Notes under the pieces: model-generated
Databases searched by the model: none
Told to the model about the DNA's origin: nothing
Seen by the model: only the letters and a program-made list of their open reading frames with translations
Source of the DNA: Candidatus Woesearchaeota archaeon
GTDB taxonomy: Archaea; Nanobdellota; Nanobdellia; Woesearchaeales; UBA9642
Assembly: GCA_003599145.1 (NCBI GenBank)
Contig: QZIT01000001.1
Span: forward strand, 93,559-157,558
Direction: 5' to 3'
DNA: 64,000 nucleotides
Made by a program: the position numbers and the translations under genes
Shown here: positions 44,184 through 53,202 of the stretch, piece after piece
Layout: every line of letters begins with the position of its first letter
Position numbering within the stretch: the first letter of the stretch is position 1

Positions 44184-44270
44184 AGAGAAGTAATGCACCT
44201 TCTCTTTTTATATTTTTCTAAACAGCAAACTATATAAAACCAACATCCTCAATAAACAAAAAGAGGGAAG

Positions 44271-46502
44271 ATGGAAAGTTCTGATGACCGAATAAGAGAA
44301 TTTGAGAAAAAGTATAAAGAACGCATAGATATGCAGCTGCGCAACTATAAAGACAGCGAAGTAAAAAAAGGAGTATCCAGACAGTACATTCAATTTAAAA
44401 AAGATTACATGCCTACGCATTTATCCCTTTATGAAAAGTGGTGCAATGCTGCTGAAAAAATTCTGAACATCAAGCCTGATAAGAAGAAAGTTCCTGAACT
44501 GCAGGAAGCCATAGACATCTGCCATTTGGGAGTTACCCCGACAGGAACAACCAGTTTATCGTTCCTTGCGCCTTTAATCATAGGATTTGCAGCTGTGTTT
44601 TTTGGCTATGTCTTGCCTTTCTTGCTGAATTCTCCACCCAGCATGCTGCTCGTTCTTGCAGGATTATTCGCGGCAGTCATCTCCATTATTCCTATGCAAA
44701 AAATGCCTTTCTTTTTAGCCAATAGATGGCGCATGAAAGCCAGCAACCAAATGGTGTTGTGTGTGTTCTACTTAGTTACGTACATGCGGCATACCAGCAA
44801 CTTTGAAAATGCAGTCAATTTTGCTGCAGAGCATTTATCGCCTCCTTTGGCTATTGATTTGAAAAAAGTCTTGTGGGATGTTGAAACAGAAAAGTATGTT
44901 TCTATCAAAGAATCCATGGACAATTATCTGGAAAGCTGGAAAAAATGGAACATGGAGTTCATTGAAGCAGTGCACTTAATAGAAAGTTCATTGTATGAGG
45001 GAAGTGAAGACAGAAGAATTAACAGTTTAGATAAATCATTAACCGTTATTCTTGAAGAGACCTATGAAAAGATGCTTCACTATGCCCATAATCTGCAAAG
45101 CCCACTAACCATGCTGCATATGCTTGGAATTGTGCTTCCTATTTTAGGATTGGTTATTCTGCCATTGGCAGTAAGTTTTATCAATGGCATCAAATGGTAC
45201 CATCTTTTTGCATTCTACGATATTTTGCTTCCCTTAGGCGTCTACTATTTGAGCAAGATGATTTTAAGCACGAGACCAACAGGCTATGGTGAAATAGATA
45301 TCAGCAATAATCCTGAGCTGAAAAAATTCAAGAATGTTGTTATTAAAGTAGGTAAATCAGACATTCTTATTCCCCCTTTTTACGTTGCCTTGATTATTTT
45401 TCTCGTTTTCTTTTTTATTGGCATAAGCCCTCTGATCATGCACAGTTTAAATTCAAATTTTGATGTTATCGTAACCAAAGATGGAGTTAAGGTTATCAAT
45501 GAAATATACGATAAGGATGCAAAATATTACTTATTAGGCTATAGGGAAGTCGACAAGGAAAACGGCATTATCTTAGGGCCGTTTGGCCTAGGCGCAGCCA
45601 TATTAAGTATAGGCATAACGCTGTCTTTCGGTATAGGCATAGGCATGTATTACAAGCTGAGAAGCCAAAATATTATTAAAATCAGAAACCAGACAAAAGA
45701 ACTGGAGAAGGAATTTGCATCTGCGTTATTTCAGCTAGGAAATAGGCTAGGAGATGGATTGCCTGTTGAAATAGCATTTGAAAAAGTTTCTGAAATAATG
45801 CAGGGAACTACTTCTGGAAGATTTTTTGAACTTGTTACTATTAACCTTAGAAAATTAGGCATGGGTGTTCAGGAAGCAATATTTGACCCTCAGCGAGGAG
45901 CTTTGGTTTACTATCCGTCTCCATTAATAGAAAGCTCCATGAAAGTTTTAGTTGAGAGCAGCAAAAAAGGCCCTTTGATAGCCTCTCAAGCATTAATCAA
46001 TGTGAGCTTATACATAAAAGAAATGCACAGAGTCGATGAGCGATTAAAGGATTTAATGGCAGATATTATCAGCAGCATGAAGAGCCAGATTTCTTTTTTA
46101 ACTCCTGCAATAGCAGGCATTGTTATAGGAATAACATCCATGATAACCACCATTTTAGGTTCTTTAGGCGATCAATTAACCAACATTGCAGCAGACAGCA
46201 CCGCAGCATCAGCCAACAGCTTTAGCAATCTATTCCAGAACTTTTTAGGCTATGGATTGCCAACTTATTACTTTCAATTTATTGTAGGCATCTATGTTGT
46301 AGAAATCGTGTTTATTCTTACCTTATTAGTTAACGGCATACAAAACGGCTCTGATGCATTAAACGAACGTTTTATGCTTGGAGAGAATCTAATAACCAGC
46401 ACTATACTATACTGCATCATATCTTTAGCAATCATGTTGATTTTCAATGCCATCGCCGCACAGATTATCGGAAGCGTCAACATTGCAGGACTGGGAAGTT
46501 AG
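44271..46502 (+). CDS. TadC/ArlJ-like secretion platform protein
   Basis: The 743-residue membrane protein has two GspF/TadC-like domains: the first around residues 160-260 (NQMVLCVFYLVTYMRHTSNF), the second around 480-600 (EFASALFQLGNRLGDGLPVE), with membrane helices at about 105-150, 285-350, 365-385, 440-470, 605-630, 665-695 and 715-735. It is the inner-membrane platform for the ATPase at 39667 and should assemble type IV pilins or archaellin. The site agaggg lies just before the ATG. Confidence 0.88.
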   Translation: MESSDDRIREFEKKYKERIDMQLRNYKDSEVKKGVSRQYIQFKKDYMPTHLSLYEKWCNAAEKILNIKPDKKKVPELQEAIDICHLGVTPTGTTSLSFLAPLIIGFAAVFFGYVLPFLLNSPPSMLLVLAGLFAAVISIIPMQKMPFFLANRWRMKASNQMVLCVFYLVTYMRHTSNFENAVNFAAEHLSPPLAIDLKKVLWDVETEKYVSIKESMDNYLESWKKWNMEFIEAVHLIESSLYEGSEDRRINSLDKSLTVILEETYEKMLHYAHNLQSPLTMLHMLGIVLPILGLVILPLAVSFINGIKWYHLFAFYDILLPLGVYYLSKMILSTRPTGYGEIDISNNPELKKFKNVVIKVGKSDILIPPFYVALIIFLVFFFIGISPLIMHSLNSNFDVIVTKDGVKVINEIYDKDAKYYLLGYREVDKENGIILGPFGLGAAILSIGITLSFGIGIGMYYKLRSQNIIKIRNQTKELEKEFASALFQLGNRLGDGLPVEIAFEKVSEIMQGTTSGRFFELVTINLRKLGMGVQEAIFDPQRGALVYYPSPLIESSMKVLVESSKKGPLIASQALINVSLYIKEMHRVDERLKDLMADIISSMKSQISFLTPAIAGIVIGITSMITTILGSLGDQLTNIAADSTAASANSFSNLFQNFLGYGLPTYYFQFIVGIYVVEIVFILTLLVNGIQNGSDALNERFMLGENLITSTILYCIISLAIMLIFNAIAAQIIGSVNIAGLGS

Positions 46503-46532
46503 ATTTATAAAGTAAACAAATAAAAAAAGAGC

Positions 46533-47384
46533 ATGGACTGGAGCATCATCTTTGCATTTGCAGCAATGCTTTCCTGGGGCATTGGAGATTTTGTTATTCA
46601 GAAATCAACAAGAAAAATTGGAGATTTGCAAACCCTTTTTTTTATTGGCATTGTGGGAAGCATTGGCCTGTTTCCCTTTGTGTTGAAGGATTTATCTGCT
46701 GTTTCTCTTGCAGATATAACGCTTTTAGGAGTTTTAGGCATTATCACGTTCATTGCAGGCATACTGAACTTTGAAGCGTTAAAGCAGGGAAAACTTTCTA
46801 TCGTTGAAGTTGTTCTGGAAATTGAACTTCCCATAACGATTGTTTTAAGTGTGGTTTTTTTCAAGGAGATGCTTTCAGCAACGCAGATGATTATCATAGG
46901 ATTCATATTTATAGGCATCATCTTAATAGCAACGAAATCATTTCATCACTGGAAGTCTTTGGAAAAAGGAGTGTTATGGGCTGTTGCAGCAACACTGTTT
47001 ATGGGTACAGTAAACTTTCTTACTGCAGCAGGCTCAAAGGCAACATCACCCATGCTTGCCATTTGGGGTTCCTGGCTGATATTTACTTTAATTTGCATTG
47101 TAGCAGTAATAAAAAGAAAAGAAATTCCCTCTGTGTTGAACAACATAAAAAAGTTTACCTGGCTTATTGTTATCATGGGAATTATTGATACGCTTGCGTG
47201 GGTATTTTTTGCATTTTCTGTATTCAAGAATGAAGTGGCCATAACAACAGCAATAACCGAAAGCTATCCTGCGATTGCACTTTTTTTGGGATTGTGGATT
47301 AACAAAGAACGAATAAACTGGCATCAATACCTTGGAGCATTTTTAGCATTAGCATGCAGTGTTTTGCTAAGCTTAACCATCTAA
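46533..47384 (+). CDS. EamA-type DMT-family transporter
   Basis: The 283-residue protein has ten membrane helices in two five-helix halves typical of the drug/metabolite (EamA) family. Conserved features are the start WSIIFAFAAMLSWGIGDFV, the segment VVEVVLEIELPITIVLSVVF and the second-half copy AITESYPAIALFLGLWINKE. Substrate unknown. A TATA-like gatttataaag lies 27 bases before the ATG. Confidence 0.88.
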   Translation: MDWSIIFAFAAMLSWGIGDFVIQKSTRKIGDLQTLFFIGIVGSIGLFPFVLKDLSAVSLADITLLGVLGIITFIAGILNFEALKQGKLSIVEVVLEIELPITIVLSVVFFKEMLSATQMIIIGFIFIGIILIATKSFHHWKSLEKGVLWAVAATLFMGTVNFLTAAGSKATSPMLAIWGSWLIFTLICIVAVIKRKEIPSVLNNIKKFTWLIVIMGIIDTLAWVFFAFSVFKNEVAITTAITESYPAIALFLGLWINKERINWHQYLGAFLALACSVLLSLTI

Positions 47385-47389
47385 AAAGG

Positions 47390-47493
47390 TGGGTCGGCTG
47401 GGATTTGAACCCAGGACAACCACGGTCCAGAGGACGAAAGATTTCTTCACGCTCACTTCAGCGTGGTGCTCTCCCAGTCTGAGCTACCGACCC
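47390..47493 (-). tRNA. tRNA-Phe(GAA) with a 30-base intron
   Basis: The minus strand folds as a tRNA: acceptor GGGTCGG/CCGACCC, D stem GCTC/GAGC, anticodon stem CCACG/CGTGG with loop starting CTGAAG (anticodon GAA), T stem CTGGG/CCCAG with loop TTCAAAT, discriminator A. An intron of 30 bases (47426-47455) interrupts the anticodon loop after the base following the anticodon, the canonical 37/38 place. It folds into a stem (GAG..CTC, GAAG/CTTT), and the splice junction fits a relaxed bulge-helix-bulge with one U-U pair. CCA is not encoded. A TATA-like element at 47517-47525 fits the tRNA start. Confidence 0.85.
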
Positions 47494-47516
47494 ATAAGAC
47501 TGAGAACTAATTGACC

Positions 47517-47525
47517 ATTTAAAAA
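47517..47525 (-). promoter_or_regulatory. TATA-like element of tRNA-Phe
   Basis: The minus strand reads tttttaaatgg, centred about 28 bases upstream of the first tRNA base (47493). This is the expected archaeal spacing, so the gene should be transcribed on its own from here. Confidence 0.55.
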
Positions 47526-47533
47526 TGTTATTG

Positions 47534-47548
47534 AAAAAAGAAAAAAAA
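47534..47548 (-). terminator. U-tract terminator after the DUF5684-like gene
   Basis: Directly after the stop codon of the leftward gene the minus strand reads T8-C-T6. Similar T-runs broken by a single C follow the stops at 48018, 48645 and 61129, which points to a shared terminator form. Confidence 0.6.
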
Positions 47549-47947
47549 TTACCTGTCTTTCCAGGCAACCAAACCGATAATAACCAAGTGGGCAATACCG
47601 AACAGTATTCCTAGCCATGGAATAATGTATCCTAATATAATAAGGCTTAACCAGCCAGGATATTTTCTCTGCTCAAACACATTCCATGTCCAGATAAAGT
47701 AGAACACAGCTCCCACAATAGGCACCAGGAAGATAAACCCCCATGCCCAATTCTTTTTGGCTAAAATAGGTATTAAAAACATGTTTGCTATAGGAATCCA
47801 TGCAAGCCATGGCTTGTCATAATTCAATTTTTTAGCTATGGTCATCCAGGCAAATGCACAATAGATGTACAAAGCTATAAACACTATAATCAAAAATACA
47901 ATCATTCCTGCCAAAAAGGCAAGAGGACCTAACATTTCATATGCCAT
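47549..47947 (-). CDS. DUF5684-like multi-pass membrane protein
   Basis: The 132-residue protein has four membrane helices with the pattern IYCAFAWMTIAKKLNYDKPW, LAWIPIANMFLIPILAKKNW and EQRKYPGWLSLI, typical of the DUF5684 family of small membrane proteins common in DPANN and some bacteria. Function unknown. An AcGGAGG site lies 7 bases before the ATG. Confidence 0.75.
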   Translation of the reverse strand: MAYEMLGPLAFLAGMIVFLIIVFIALYIYCAFAWMTIAKKLNYDKPWLAWIPIANMFLIPILAKKNWAWGFIFLVPIVGAVFYFIWTWNVFEQRKYPGWLSLIILGYIIPWLGILFGIAHLVIIGLVAWKDR

Positions 47948-47999
47948 AGTATAACCTCCGTATAGCGTATCTTAAGAAGAATTATTTAAAAAACTATCG

Positions 48000-48017
48000 A
48001 AAAAAAAAGAAAAAAAA
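48000..48017 (-). terminator. U-tract terminator after the Yip1-like gene
   Basis: The minus strand has T8-C-T9 right after the stop codon of the gene at 48018. No stem precedes it, as is usual for archaeal U-tract termination. Confidence 0.6.
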
Positions 48018-48578
48018 TTAGATAGGCAGCTTGCCTGCACCACCTAAGTATCCAAGGTATCCTGCTCCCAAGATTGCAACAAGCATTGCTGCTAACAACA
48101 GGAACAGCACGAAAAGTATTGCTATAGGTATCAGCACAGCAGCTACTGCTTTTCCTGTAGGCAACTGATGAATAGATTTCATTAAAAAGACATTCACCAC
48201 AATGCCCCACAGGCTTAACAAACTGCTGATAATAGGCCCTACAACAGGAATTACTGCTATCCACATCATGACATAATAATGCGATGAACCTCTAAAATAG
48301 CCCATATAGGTTCCTGTTCCGCCAAACATTTTTGCAAAGAGATGCATAATGCCTACCCATACAAATCCTCCAAAGATAACAGTTCCTATTGCTCCTGTTA
48401 TTAAGCCGCTGATGCTGAACAGCGTTCCTGCTGCCCACATACCGCCGACAGCTCCAGCAATGGCAAGAATCAAGAAAGCCCATCCTGTTGCAGAACTGTC
48501 TTTTGCAACATCAGTCATTGCACTTTGCTTTAAGGTAAAAATATCCCATCCTTTTTTTATACTATCAACAAAACCCAT
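48018..48578 (-). CDS. Yip1-like multi-pass membrane protein
   Basis: The 186-residue protein has five membrane helices, with the pattern GWDIFTLKQSAMTDVAKDSS before the first and HLFAKMFGGTGTYMGYFRGS between the second and third, which fits the YIP1 family. Function in prokaryotes is unclear. A GGGGTGA site lies about 6 bases before the ATG. It is a neighbour of another small membrane-protein gene. Confidence 0.75.
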   Translation of the reverse strand: MGFVDSIKKGWDIFTLKQSAMTDVAKDSSATGWAFLILAIAGAVGGMWAAGTLFSISGLITGAIGTVIFGGFVWVGIMHLFAKMFGGTGTYMGYFRGSSHYYVMMWIAVIPVVGPIISSLLSLWGIVVNVFLMKSIHQLPTGKAVAAVLIPIAILFVLFLLLAAMLVAILGAGYLGYLGGAGKLPI

Positions 48579-48628
48579 ATAATCACCCCGTTTTTGATGT
48601 TTGGATAACGCTATTTAAAAAGTTAACT

Positions 48629-48644
48629 AAAAAAAAGAAAAAAA
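48629..48644 (-). terminator. U-tract terminator after the Cys-rich surface gene
   Basis: The minus strand has T-runs broken by one C directly after the stop codon at 48645. Confidence 0.55.
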
Positions 48645-49829
48645 TTAAATGGTGATTTCTACTGTTTGAACAGTAGTCATTCCTCTGGTGTTGGTTCCTG
48701 CGCACTCCAAGTGCCATACGCCAGGAGATGGCGTATAACTCTGTATCCAACTACAGTATCTTGAAGTTCCGCAGTATTTACCGTCAGCATAGGTAGGCAC
48801 TTCATTAATAGATATGGTTGTGTTAATAGAGTACATAAAACTCTCCCACTCTTCAAAATAACACCAAGCATCAACAAATGAAGTAATATTAGTGACATTA
48901 TAGGTCAAACGAGCAATTGAACTATTTGGAGGAGTAGTATCATTCAAAGCTTTTGAATAACAATTTCCTACACCATTACAATAGCAATTTCCACCTGTAC
49001 AACCCGTATTGCTATAACATGCTTCATCAGTACCGCCGTTAGCAACTAAACTAGAACCACAAACACCATTGCTACAGTTTGGCTCCCTACAAACAGTATC
49101 TGCACAAGGAGTAACTACGGTATTTAATTCTGAGCAAAGATCTGCATCGTAATTACCACACGCTTTGTAACCAGTGCCGCTACACACTGGACCAGTACAC
49201 TCATTCGTACATGTTGTGTTGGTTTGGTTTGTCAAGCAAACGCCATTAGAGCATCCGAAAGGACAACTAGAATATGTGAATCCTATATAGTTACCGTTGC
49301 AAGAGAACTGATCAACCGTGTTACCAGAACAAGAATCATTCCTCGTAAAGTTTCCACTACTATTCACCATATTCACAATACCAAAAAGATAAATATCATT
49401 CAAAGGATCTGTATCTGTACATGTTGTTGCTATTTGTGCACAAGCACCATTTTGGCAAACATAATTCGAACCTAAGTTATTGCACATATAATAGGATGTA
49501 TAATTCGTGCCATTTGCACAGTAGCGCTCATACAGCCATCCACCTTGACAAATATCTTGAGAGAACTTTGTTCCAGAAGTAACTTCACCATAAGTCAAAT
49601 AGTTAATTCCTTCATCTGTATCCGTACAGGTAACTATAGGTTGAGGATTTGCGCATCCAGAGCCAGTGCATGCTACAGGCGCATCTCTATCAACGGAAAG
49701 TTTTGGAGCCAACGCAGCTCCCTGCAAACTAGAAGCATTATACTTATTCACTCCTGTAAAAACAGTAACCATGCCAACAATGGCAACAAGGGCAACTAAA
49801 GAAATAATCCACATAACCATCTTTTCCAT
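48645..49829 (-). CDS. Cysteine-rich surface protein
   Basis: The 394-residue protein starts with a membrane helix or signal (MEKMVMWIISLVALVAIVGM). The rest is extracellular, very rich in Cys, Asn, Thr and Gly, with repeated CTDTDE/CTDTDP units (residues about 70 and 140) and N-glycosylation sequons (NGTNYTS, NSSGNFT, NDTTPPN). It ends in an Ig-like domain. The ATG at 49829 is chosen over one 15 bases earlier because GAGGTGG lies about 6 bases before it. No catalytic motif is seen; it probably forms part of the cell surface and is disulfide-stabilised. Confidence 0.7.
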   Translation of the reverse strand: MEKMVMWIISLVALVAIVGMVTVFTGVNKYNASSLQGAALAPKLSVDRDAPVACTGSGCANPQPIVTCTDTDEGINYLTYGEVTSGTKFSQDICQGGWLYERYCANGTNYTSYYMCNNLGSNYVCQNGACAQIATTCTDTDPLNDIYLFGIVNMVNSSGNFTRNDSCSGNTVDQFSCNGNYIGFTYSSCPFGCSNGVCLTNQTNTTCTNECTGPVCSGTGYKACGNYDADLCSELNTVVTPCADTVCREPNCSNGVCGSSLVANGGTDEACYSNTGCTGGNCYCNGVGNCYSKALNDTTPPNSSIARLTYNVTNITSFVDAWCYFEEWESFMYSINTTISINEVPTYADGKYCGTSRYCSWIQSYTPSPGVWHLECAGTNTRGMTTVQTVEITI

Positions 49830-49884
49830 AAATAACCACCTCAATATATATATTAAAACTGATAGAAGGTATATATAAATATTG

Positions 49885-50166
49885 CTAAATTTTCTCTATT
49901 TTTCCAAACTTTCCTGTAGAAATTTGCAGTTCTCCCTGCCATTCTTTGACATAGCCATTGGTGATTTTAACCGTATCACCTTTCTTAAACTGGTCTACCT
50001 GATCATTCCACAAAGTTAAGGTTACTGTTCCTGTTTTATCCTTCAGCGTTGCGCTGGCAACCTTTCCTTGAGTTCCAAATTTAGTAAAGCTTTTTGGCTC
50101 AGTAACGTCTGTTATTTCTCCAGAAACTTCAACGCTTCCCTGATTCGCGTGCAAATCCTTGATCAT
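49885..50166 (-). CDS. OB-fold nucleic-acid-binding protein (RPA/SSB-like)
   Basis: The 93-residue product starts MIKDLHANQGSVEVSGEITD and shows the OB fold of single-stranded DNA-binding proteins: KVASATLKDKTGTVTLTLWN, then KKGDTVKITNGYVKEW. It lacks the extended tail of many SSBs. The ATG at 50166 is 26 bases after a TATA-like tttataatc; a longer frame would overlap the upstream membrane gene in another frame. It is likely to bind DNA or RNA. Confidence 0.75.
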   Translation of the reverse strand: MIKDLHANQGSVEVSGEITDVTEPKSFTKFGTQGKVASATLKDKTGTVTLTLWNDQVDQFKKGDTVKITNGYVKEWQGELQISTGKFGKIEKI

Positions 50167-50188
50167 ACTAGGGAGAAAAACAGGGGGA

Positions 50189-51019
50189 TTATAAAGGTTT
50201 TGTTTTTCCTTCAATATAGGACCGCATGACAAACAAATGCTCCCATTGGGAAAAAATGACTTCAAGCACGTAAATGCCAAACAGGGCAGCAAGTATCACA
50301 ACAAGGCTTCCCGAATAATCAGCTATTCTGTCAAAAGGCAGTTTTGCCACATAGGCAATTAAGAATAGCGAAATAACAATCAGCCAAGAAAGCAGGGTAT
50401 GCATGAAATGATTTCTGACGTAATGGAACTCTTTTTTTATGGTTATCAAAGGCTTTTTTCTTTCAAAAAACAAGACAGGATAGACGAACAAAAGGTTGAA
50501 GCAGATATACAAGGCATAAAGGATAAACACTAAAATGAAAATGATTTTAAAAAAACTTCCGACAATGTTTCCTGAATTTTGGGAAAGATAATAGACGATT
50601 GCATAAAGAATTGCGGGAGCAAAAACAATCGCTACAGAAATTACTTCAACACCAAGCATTTTAAAAAAGAACTTGTTTGCCTGTTTAAATCCTGAAGCCA
50701 TGCCTGTTTTTCCTGTTTCAACAACTTCTTTTGCCATGGCATATTTCATGCCTGAGAAATAGGTCATCAGGATGAATTCCATCACAAGATAAGCCAAAAA
50801 GGCAACCAATATTTTAGGAGTTATGAACAAATCCAAAGGGTTTTCCCTAAAATAAATAGGCATGTGCTGTAGGTAAGCAACAATGCCTGAAAAGGCAAAA
50901 AACAGAAAAACTAAAACAAGAGAGATGACAAACATCAAAACGCTTGGGAGAAAAAGCACAGGATTTTTCTTTAAATCTGCCCAGCTTTGCTTGAATATGC
51001 CGTCATATGCTTTATCCAT
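50189..51019 (-). CDS. Hypothetical multi-pass membrane protein
   Basis: The 276-residue protein has about six membrane helices. It starts MDKAYDGIFKQSWADLKKNP; the charged linker SGMKYAMAKEVVETGKTGMA lies between the second and third helices. The layout resembles DUF7847/glycerophosphodiesterase membrane-domain proteins (weak). The ATG at 51019 is 26 bases after a TATA-like ctttttaaacc; ATGs at 51028 and 51037 are less well placed. Confidence 0.65.
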   Translation of the reverse strand: MDKAYDGIFKQSWADLKKNPVLFLPSVLMFVISLVLVFLFFAFSGIVAYLQHMPIYFRENPLDLFITPKILVAFLAYLVMEFILMTYFSGMKYAMAKEVVETGKTGMASGFKQANKFFFKMLGVEVISVAIVFAPAILYAIVYYLSQNSGNIVGSFFKIIFILVFILYALYICFNLLFVYPVLFFERKKPLITIKKEFHYVRNHFMHTLLSWLIVISLFLIAYVAKLPFDRIADYSGSLVVILAALFGIYVLEVIFSQWEHLFVMRSYIEGKTKPL

Positions 51020-51051
51020 AAGCCTCATAAAAAGCAAAGAGGTTTAAAAAG

Positions 51052-52242
51052 TTATTTACTCAGCCAAAGCACTTCTTCACTATTTAAATCAAGAAATTGA
51101 ATAATAGCATCATTTTTCTTATGCTGAAAAAGATATCTTAAATATGAAACATCCTCCAAACTCCTTTTTATACTGGAATGGGTTTTTTCGGCAACTTTTC
51201 CTGCTATTGCCTTTTTCTTAAGGTTTTTTTGGTTGGCCATCCAGAGTTTTAGAATTCTTGATGTTGGTTTATACGTGATAAGCCCTGGATACTTTTCATC
51301 CTTAGAGAGGGCAACGCCTGCGCTCAAGAAGTTGTAAATATAAACATAAAACCGGTAATGCTGCCATCTCCTTATCCTTCCAAAGTACACATCTGCGAGA
51401 GAAAGGTAATCCAGAGCTCGTGCAAGGTCTTCTGTTTTTTGATATTCCAAAGGGATATTTTCATCCATCCATAAAAATATCTTATCTAAATCCTCATTGA
51501 CATCTTCAAATGCGGGAAGGGCAACATCCAACTGCTTTGTTTTGAAAACTTTTAGCAGCGCCTGGGAAATGCTTTGCTTAGTGCGCCTTTGAAAATGCTT
51601 TGTTACTTCTTCCTGAGAAATGTTCTTATCTGATGCTAAAACCTGAAGGTCATTGATTGCTGCGCGCATATCCCCATCAGATTCCCTACACAACTGTTGC
51701 AATGCGAGTTCATCAAAGGAAATATGCTCTTGGTGGCAAATTTTTTTAAGTGATGCCAAAATAGAGAGATAATTCAGCGTTTGAAATTCTACTAAATGAC
51801 AGCTTTTTCTCAATGAAGAAAACTTCTGATCCCAGACGTCATTTGCCGTTAAAATAACAGGAAAAGTGCTGTTTTCAATGACCGTTAAAATAGTCTGCAA
51901 GCCTCCTCTGTCTGCATTGCCTGCAATACCATCAACTTCATCGATAAGGATGATTTTGCCCTTCTGAAACAAAGACTGCTGTTTTATGGCATTTCCAATA
52001 GTTGAAAGAATGGCATCTTTATTGCGCACATCGCTCGCGTTGATTTCTATTAACTCAAGGCTTAAATCAGCAGCCATCGCATGAACGCTTGCAGTTTTGC
52101 CTGTTCCTATAGGGCCGTAAACAAGAAGAGCTTTCTTTTTCTGTTTTGCATAGGTTTGTACATAGTTTTGCAGTTCAGCAGTAGGCTGGCCTTCAATATC
52201 CTTGAGGGATTTTGGCTTGTACTTTTGAATGAATAAGTCCAT
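51052..52242 (-). CDS. rfcL: Replication factor C large subunit, short form
   Basis: The 396-residue protein is the large clamp-loader subunit that, with RfcS, loads PCNA on primed DNA. It starts WxxKYKPK-like (FIQKYKPKSLKDIEGQP), has Walker A VYGPIGTGKTA (residues 42-51), Walker B IILIDEVDG (97-105), sensor 1 ILTAND and sensor 2 near ESDGDMRAAINDLQ. The C-terminus ends EEVLWLSK with no PCNA-binding QxxLxxFF box, and it is about 80-100 residues shorter than typical RfcL. Confidence 0.92.
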   Translation of the reverse strand: MDLFIQKYKPKSLKDIEGQPTAELQNYVQTYAKQKKKALLVYGPIGTGKTASVHAMAADLSLELIEINASDVRNKDAILSTIGNAIKQQSLFQKGKIILIDEVDGIAGNADRGGLQTILTVIENSTFPVILTANDVWDQKFSSLRKSCHLVEFQTLNYLSILASLKKICHQEHISFDELALQQLCRESDGDMRAAINDLQVLASDKNISQEEVTKHFQRRTKQSISQALLKVFKTKQLDVALPAFEDVNEDLDKIFLWMDENIPLEYQKTEDLARALDYLSLADVYFGRIRRWQHYRFYVYIYNFLSAGVALSKDEKYPGLITYKPTSRILKLWMANQKNLKKKAIAGKVAEKTHSSIKRSLEDVSYLRYLFQHKKNDAIIQFLDLNSEEVLWLSK

Positions 52243-52341
52243 GGTTTTGGAAAGCAGGAATGGTTTATTAATATTCCTTCTTACTTCCTAAAGAGTGGTA
52301 AGATTGACAATATTTATAAACGCTGTTTTGGTTCTCTAATC

Positions 52342-53190
52342 ATGCAGCATCATGAACACTTTAGACCTGTACTAGAAAAGCATATACACGACGGAACACT
52401 GGAAACATATATGGAGGAAAGACTTTCTGGAAAAACAGAAAACCCTCCTTTAGCACACCGATTTGGAGATGAAACTCCCGAGCAGATCTTTTTGTATTTT
52501 ACAGGGTTCATCGTAACAGCTCCTGGAAAAACATATTATCCTCAACAAATTTTTGCAACAGCTAGAAACTTGCTGAAACAGCTTGAAGAAGATTCAGAAA
52601 AAGCAAAAGCTCAAGACTATGGTTCTGGGCTTGCCATGCTTCTTCAGTGGACCAGAAATGAAGAGCAACCTTCAATACTTGCTGCAGAAAGAACAGACAC
52701 CTGCAGATTAGCATTGGATTTACTGCTAAAAAAAGGAATGCCCAATGTTTCTGAAGCGTATTTTGCAGAGGATGTAGAGCGTAGCTTGATTAACCTTTTC
52801 GGCTTCACCTATTACCAAGGGATACTGCCTCAGGATAGAATAAAAACAGTCAGCGATATGCTTTCTCAATATGTGCGTATCCCTCAATTTTCAAGCCATG
52901 GAGAAGTGGCACTGCTTAAGGTTGATTATGCTACAGGATTACAGATGCTGCCAACTGCAATCGATAATACAGCAGCACATCAGGATTTCACGATTGCATT
53001 CTATTTAGTTCATCAAGAAGACCCTGCAAAACTGGCAGAAGATTTGGTAAAAACTTTAGACGAAAAACACCTTGATTTTTTTCTTAGAGCACTGGAATTT
53101 CAGTATTCAAAACCGGGATACAATGATAATATACAGGAAGCATTTTTGAAAGAAGTTAGAAAACAACAAACTACAAAAACACCAGAATAA
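52342..53190 (+). CDS. Hypothetical helical protein
   Basis: The 282-residue soluble protein is not recognised. It starts MQHHEHFRPVLEKHIHDGTL and is largely helical, with conserved-looking segments RFGDETPEQIFLYFTGFIVT and FGFTYYQGILPQDRIK. There is no signal peptide. A TATA-like atttataaac lies 27 bases before the ATG. The stop is followed by an A/T run shared with the convergent gene. Confidence 0.5.
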   Translation: MQHHEHFRPVLEKHIHDGTLETYMEERLSGKTENPPLAHRFGDETPEQIFLYFTGFIVTAPGKTYYPQQIFATARNLLKQLEEDSEKAKAQDYGSGLAMLLQWTRNEEQPSILAAERTDTCRLALDLLLKKGMPNVSEAYFAEDVERSLINLFGFTYYQGILPQDRIKTVSDMLSQYVRIPQFSSHGEVALLKVDYATGLQMLPTAIDNTAAHQDFTIAFYLVHQEDPAKLAEDLVKTLDEKHLDFFLRALEFQYSKPGYNDNIQEAFLKEVRKQQTTKTPE

Positions 53191-53202
53191 ATTAAAAAAA
53201 AA

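Noticed and set aside
44199..44270. Divergent promoter region between guaA and TadC searched for an RNA gene
   Set aside because: Only two TATA-like elements and a ribosome-binding site are present; no stem-loop or box C/D pattern found.
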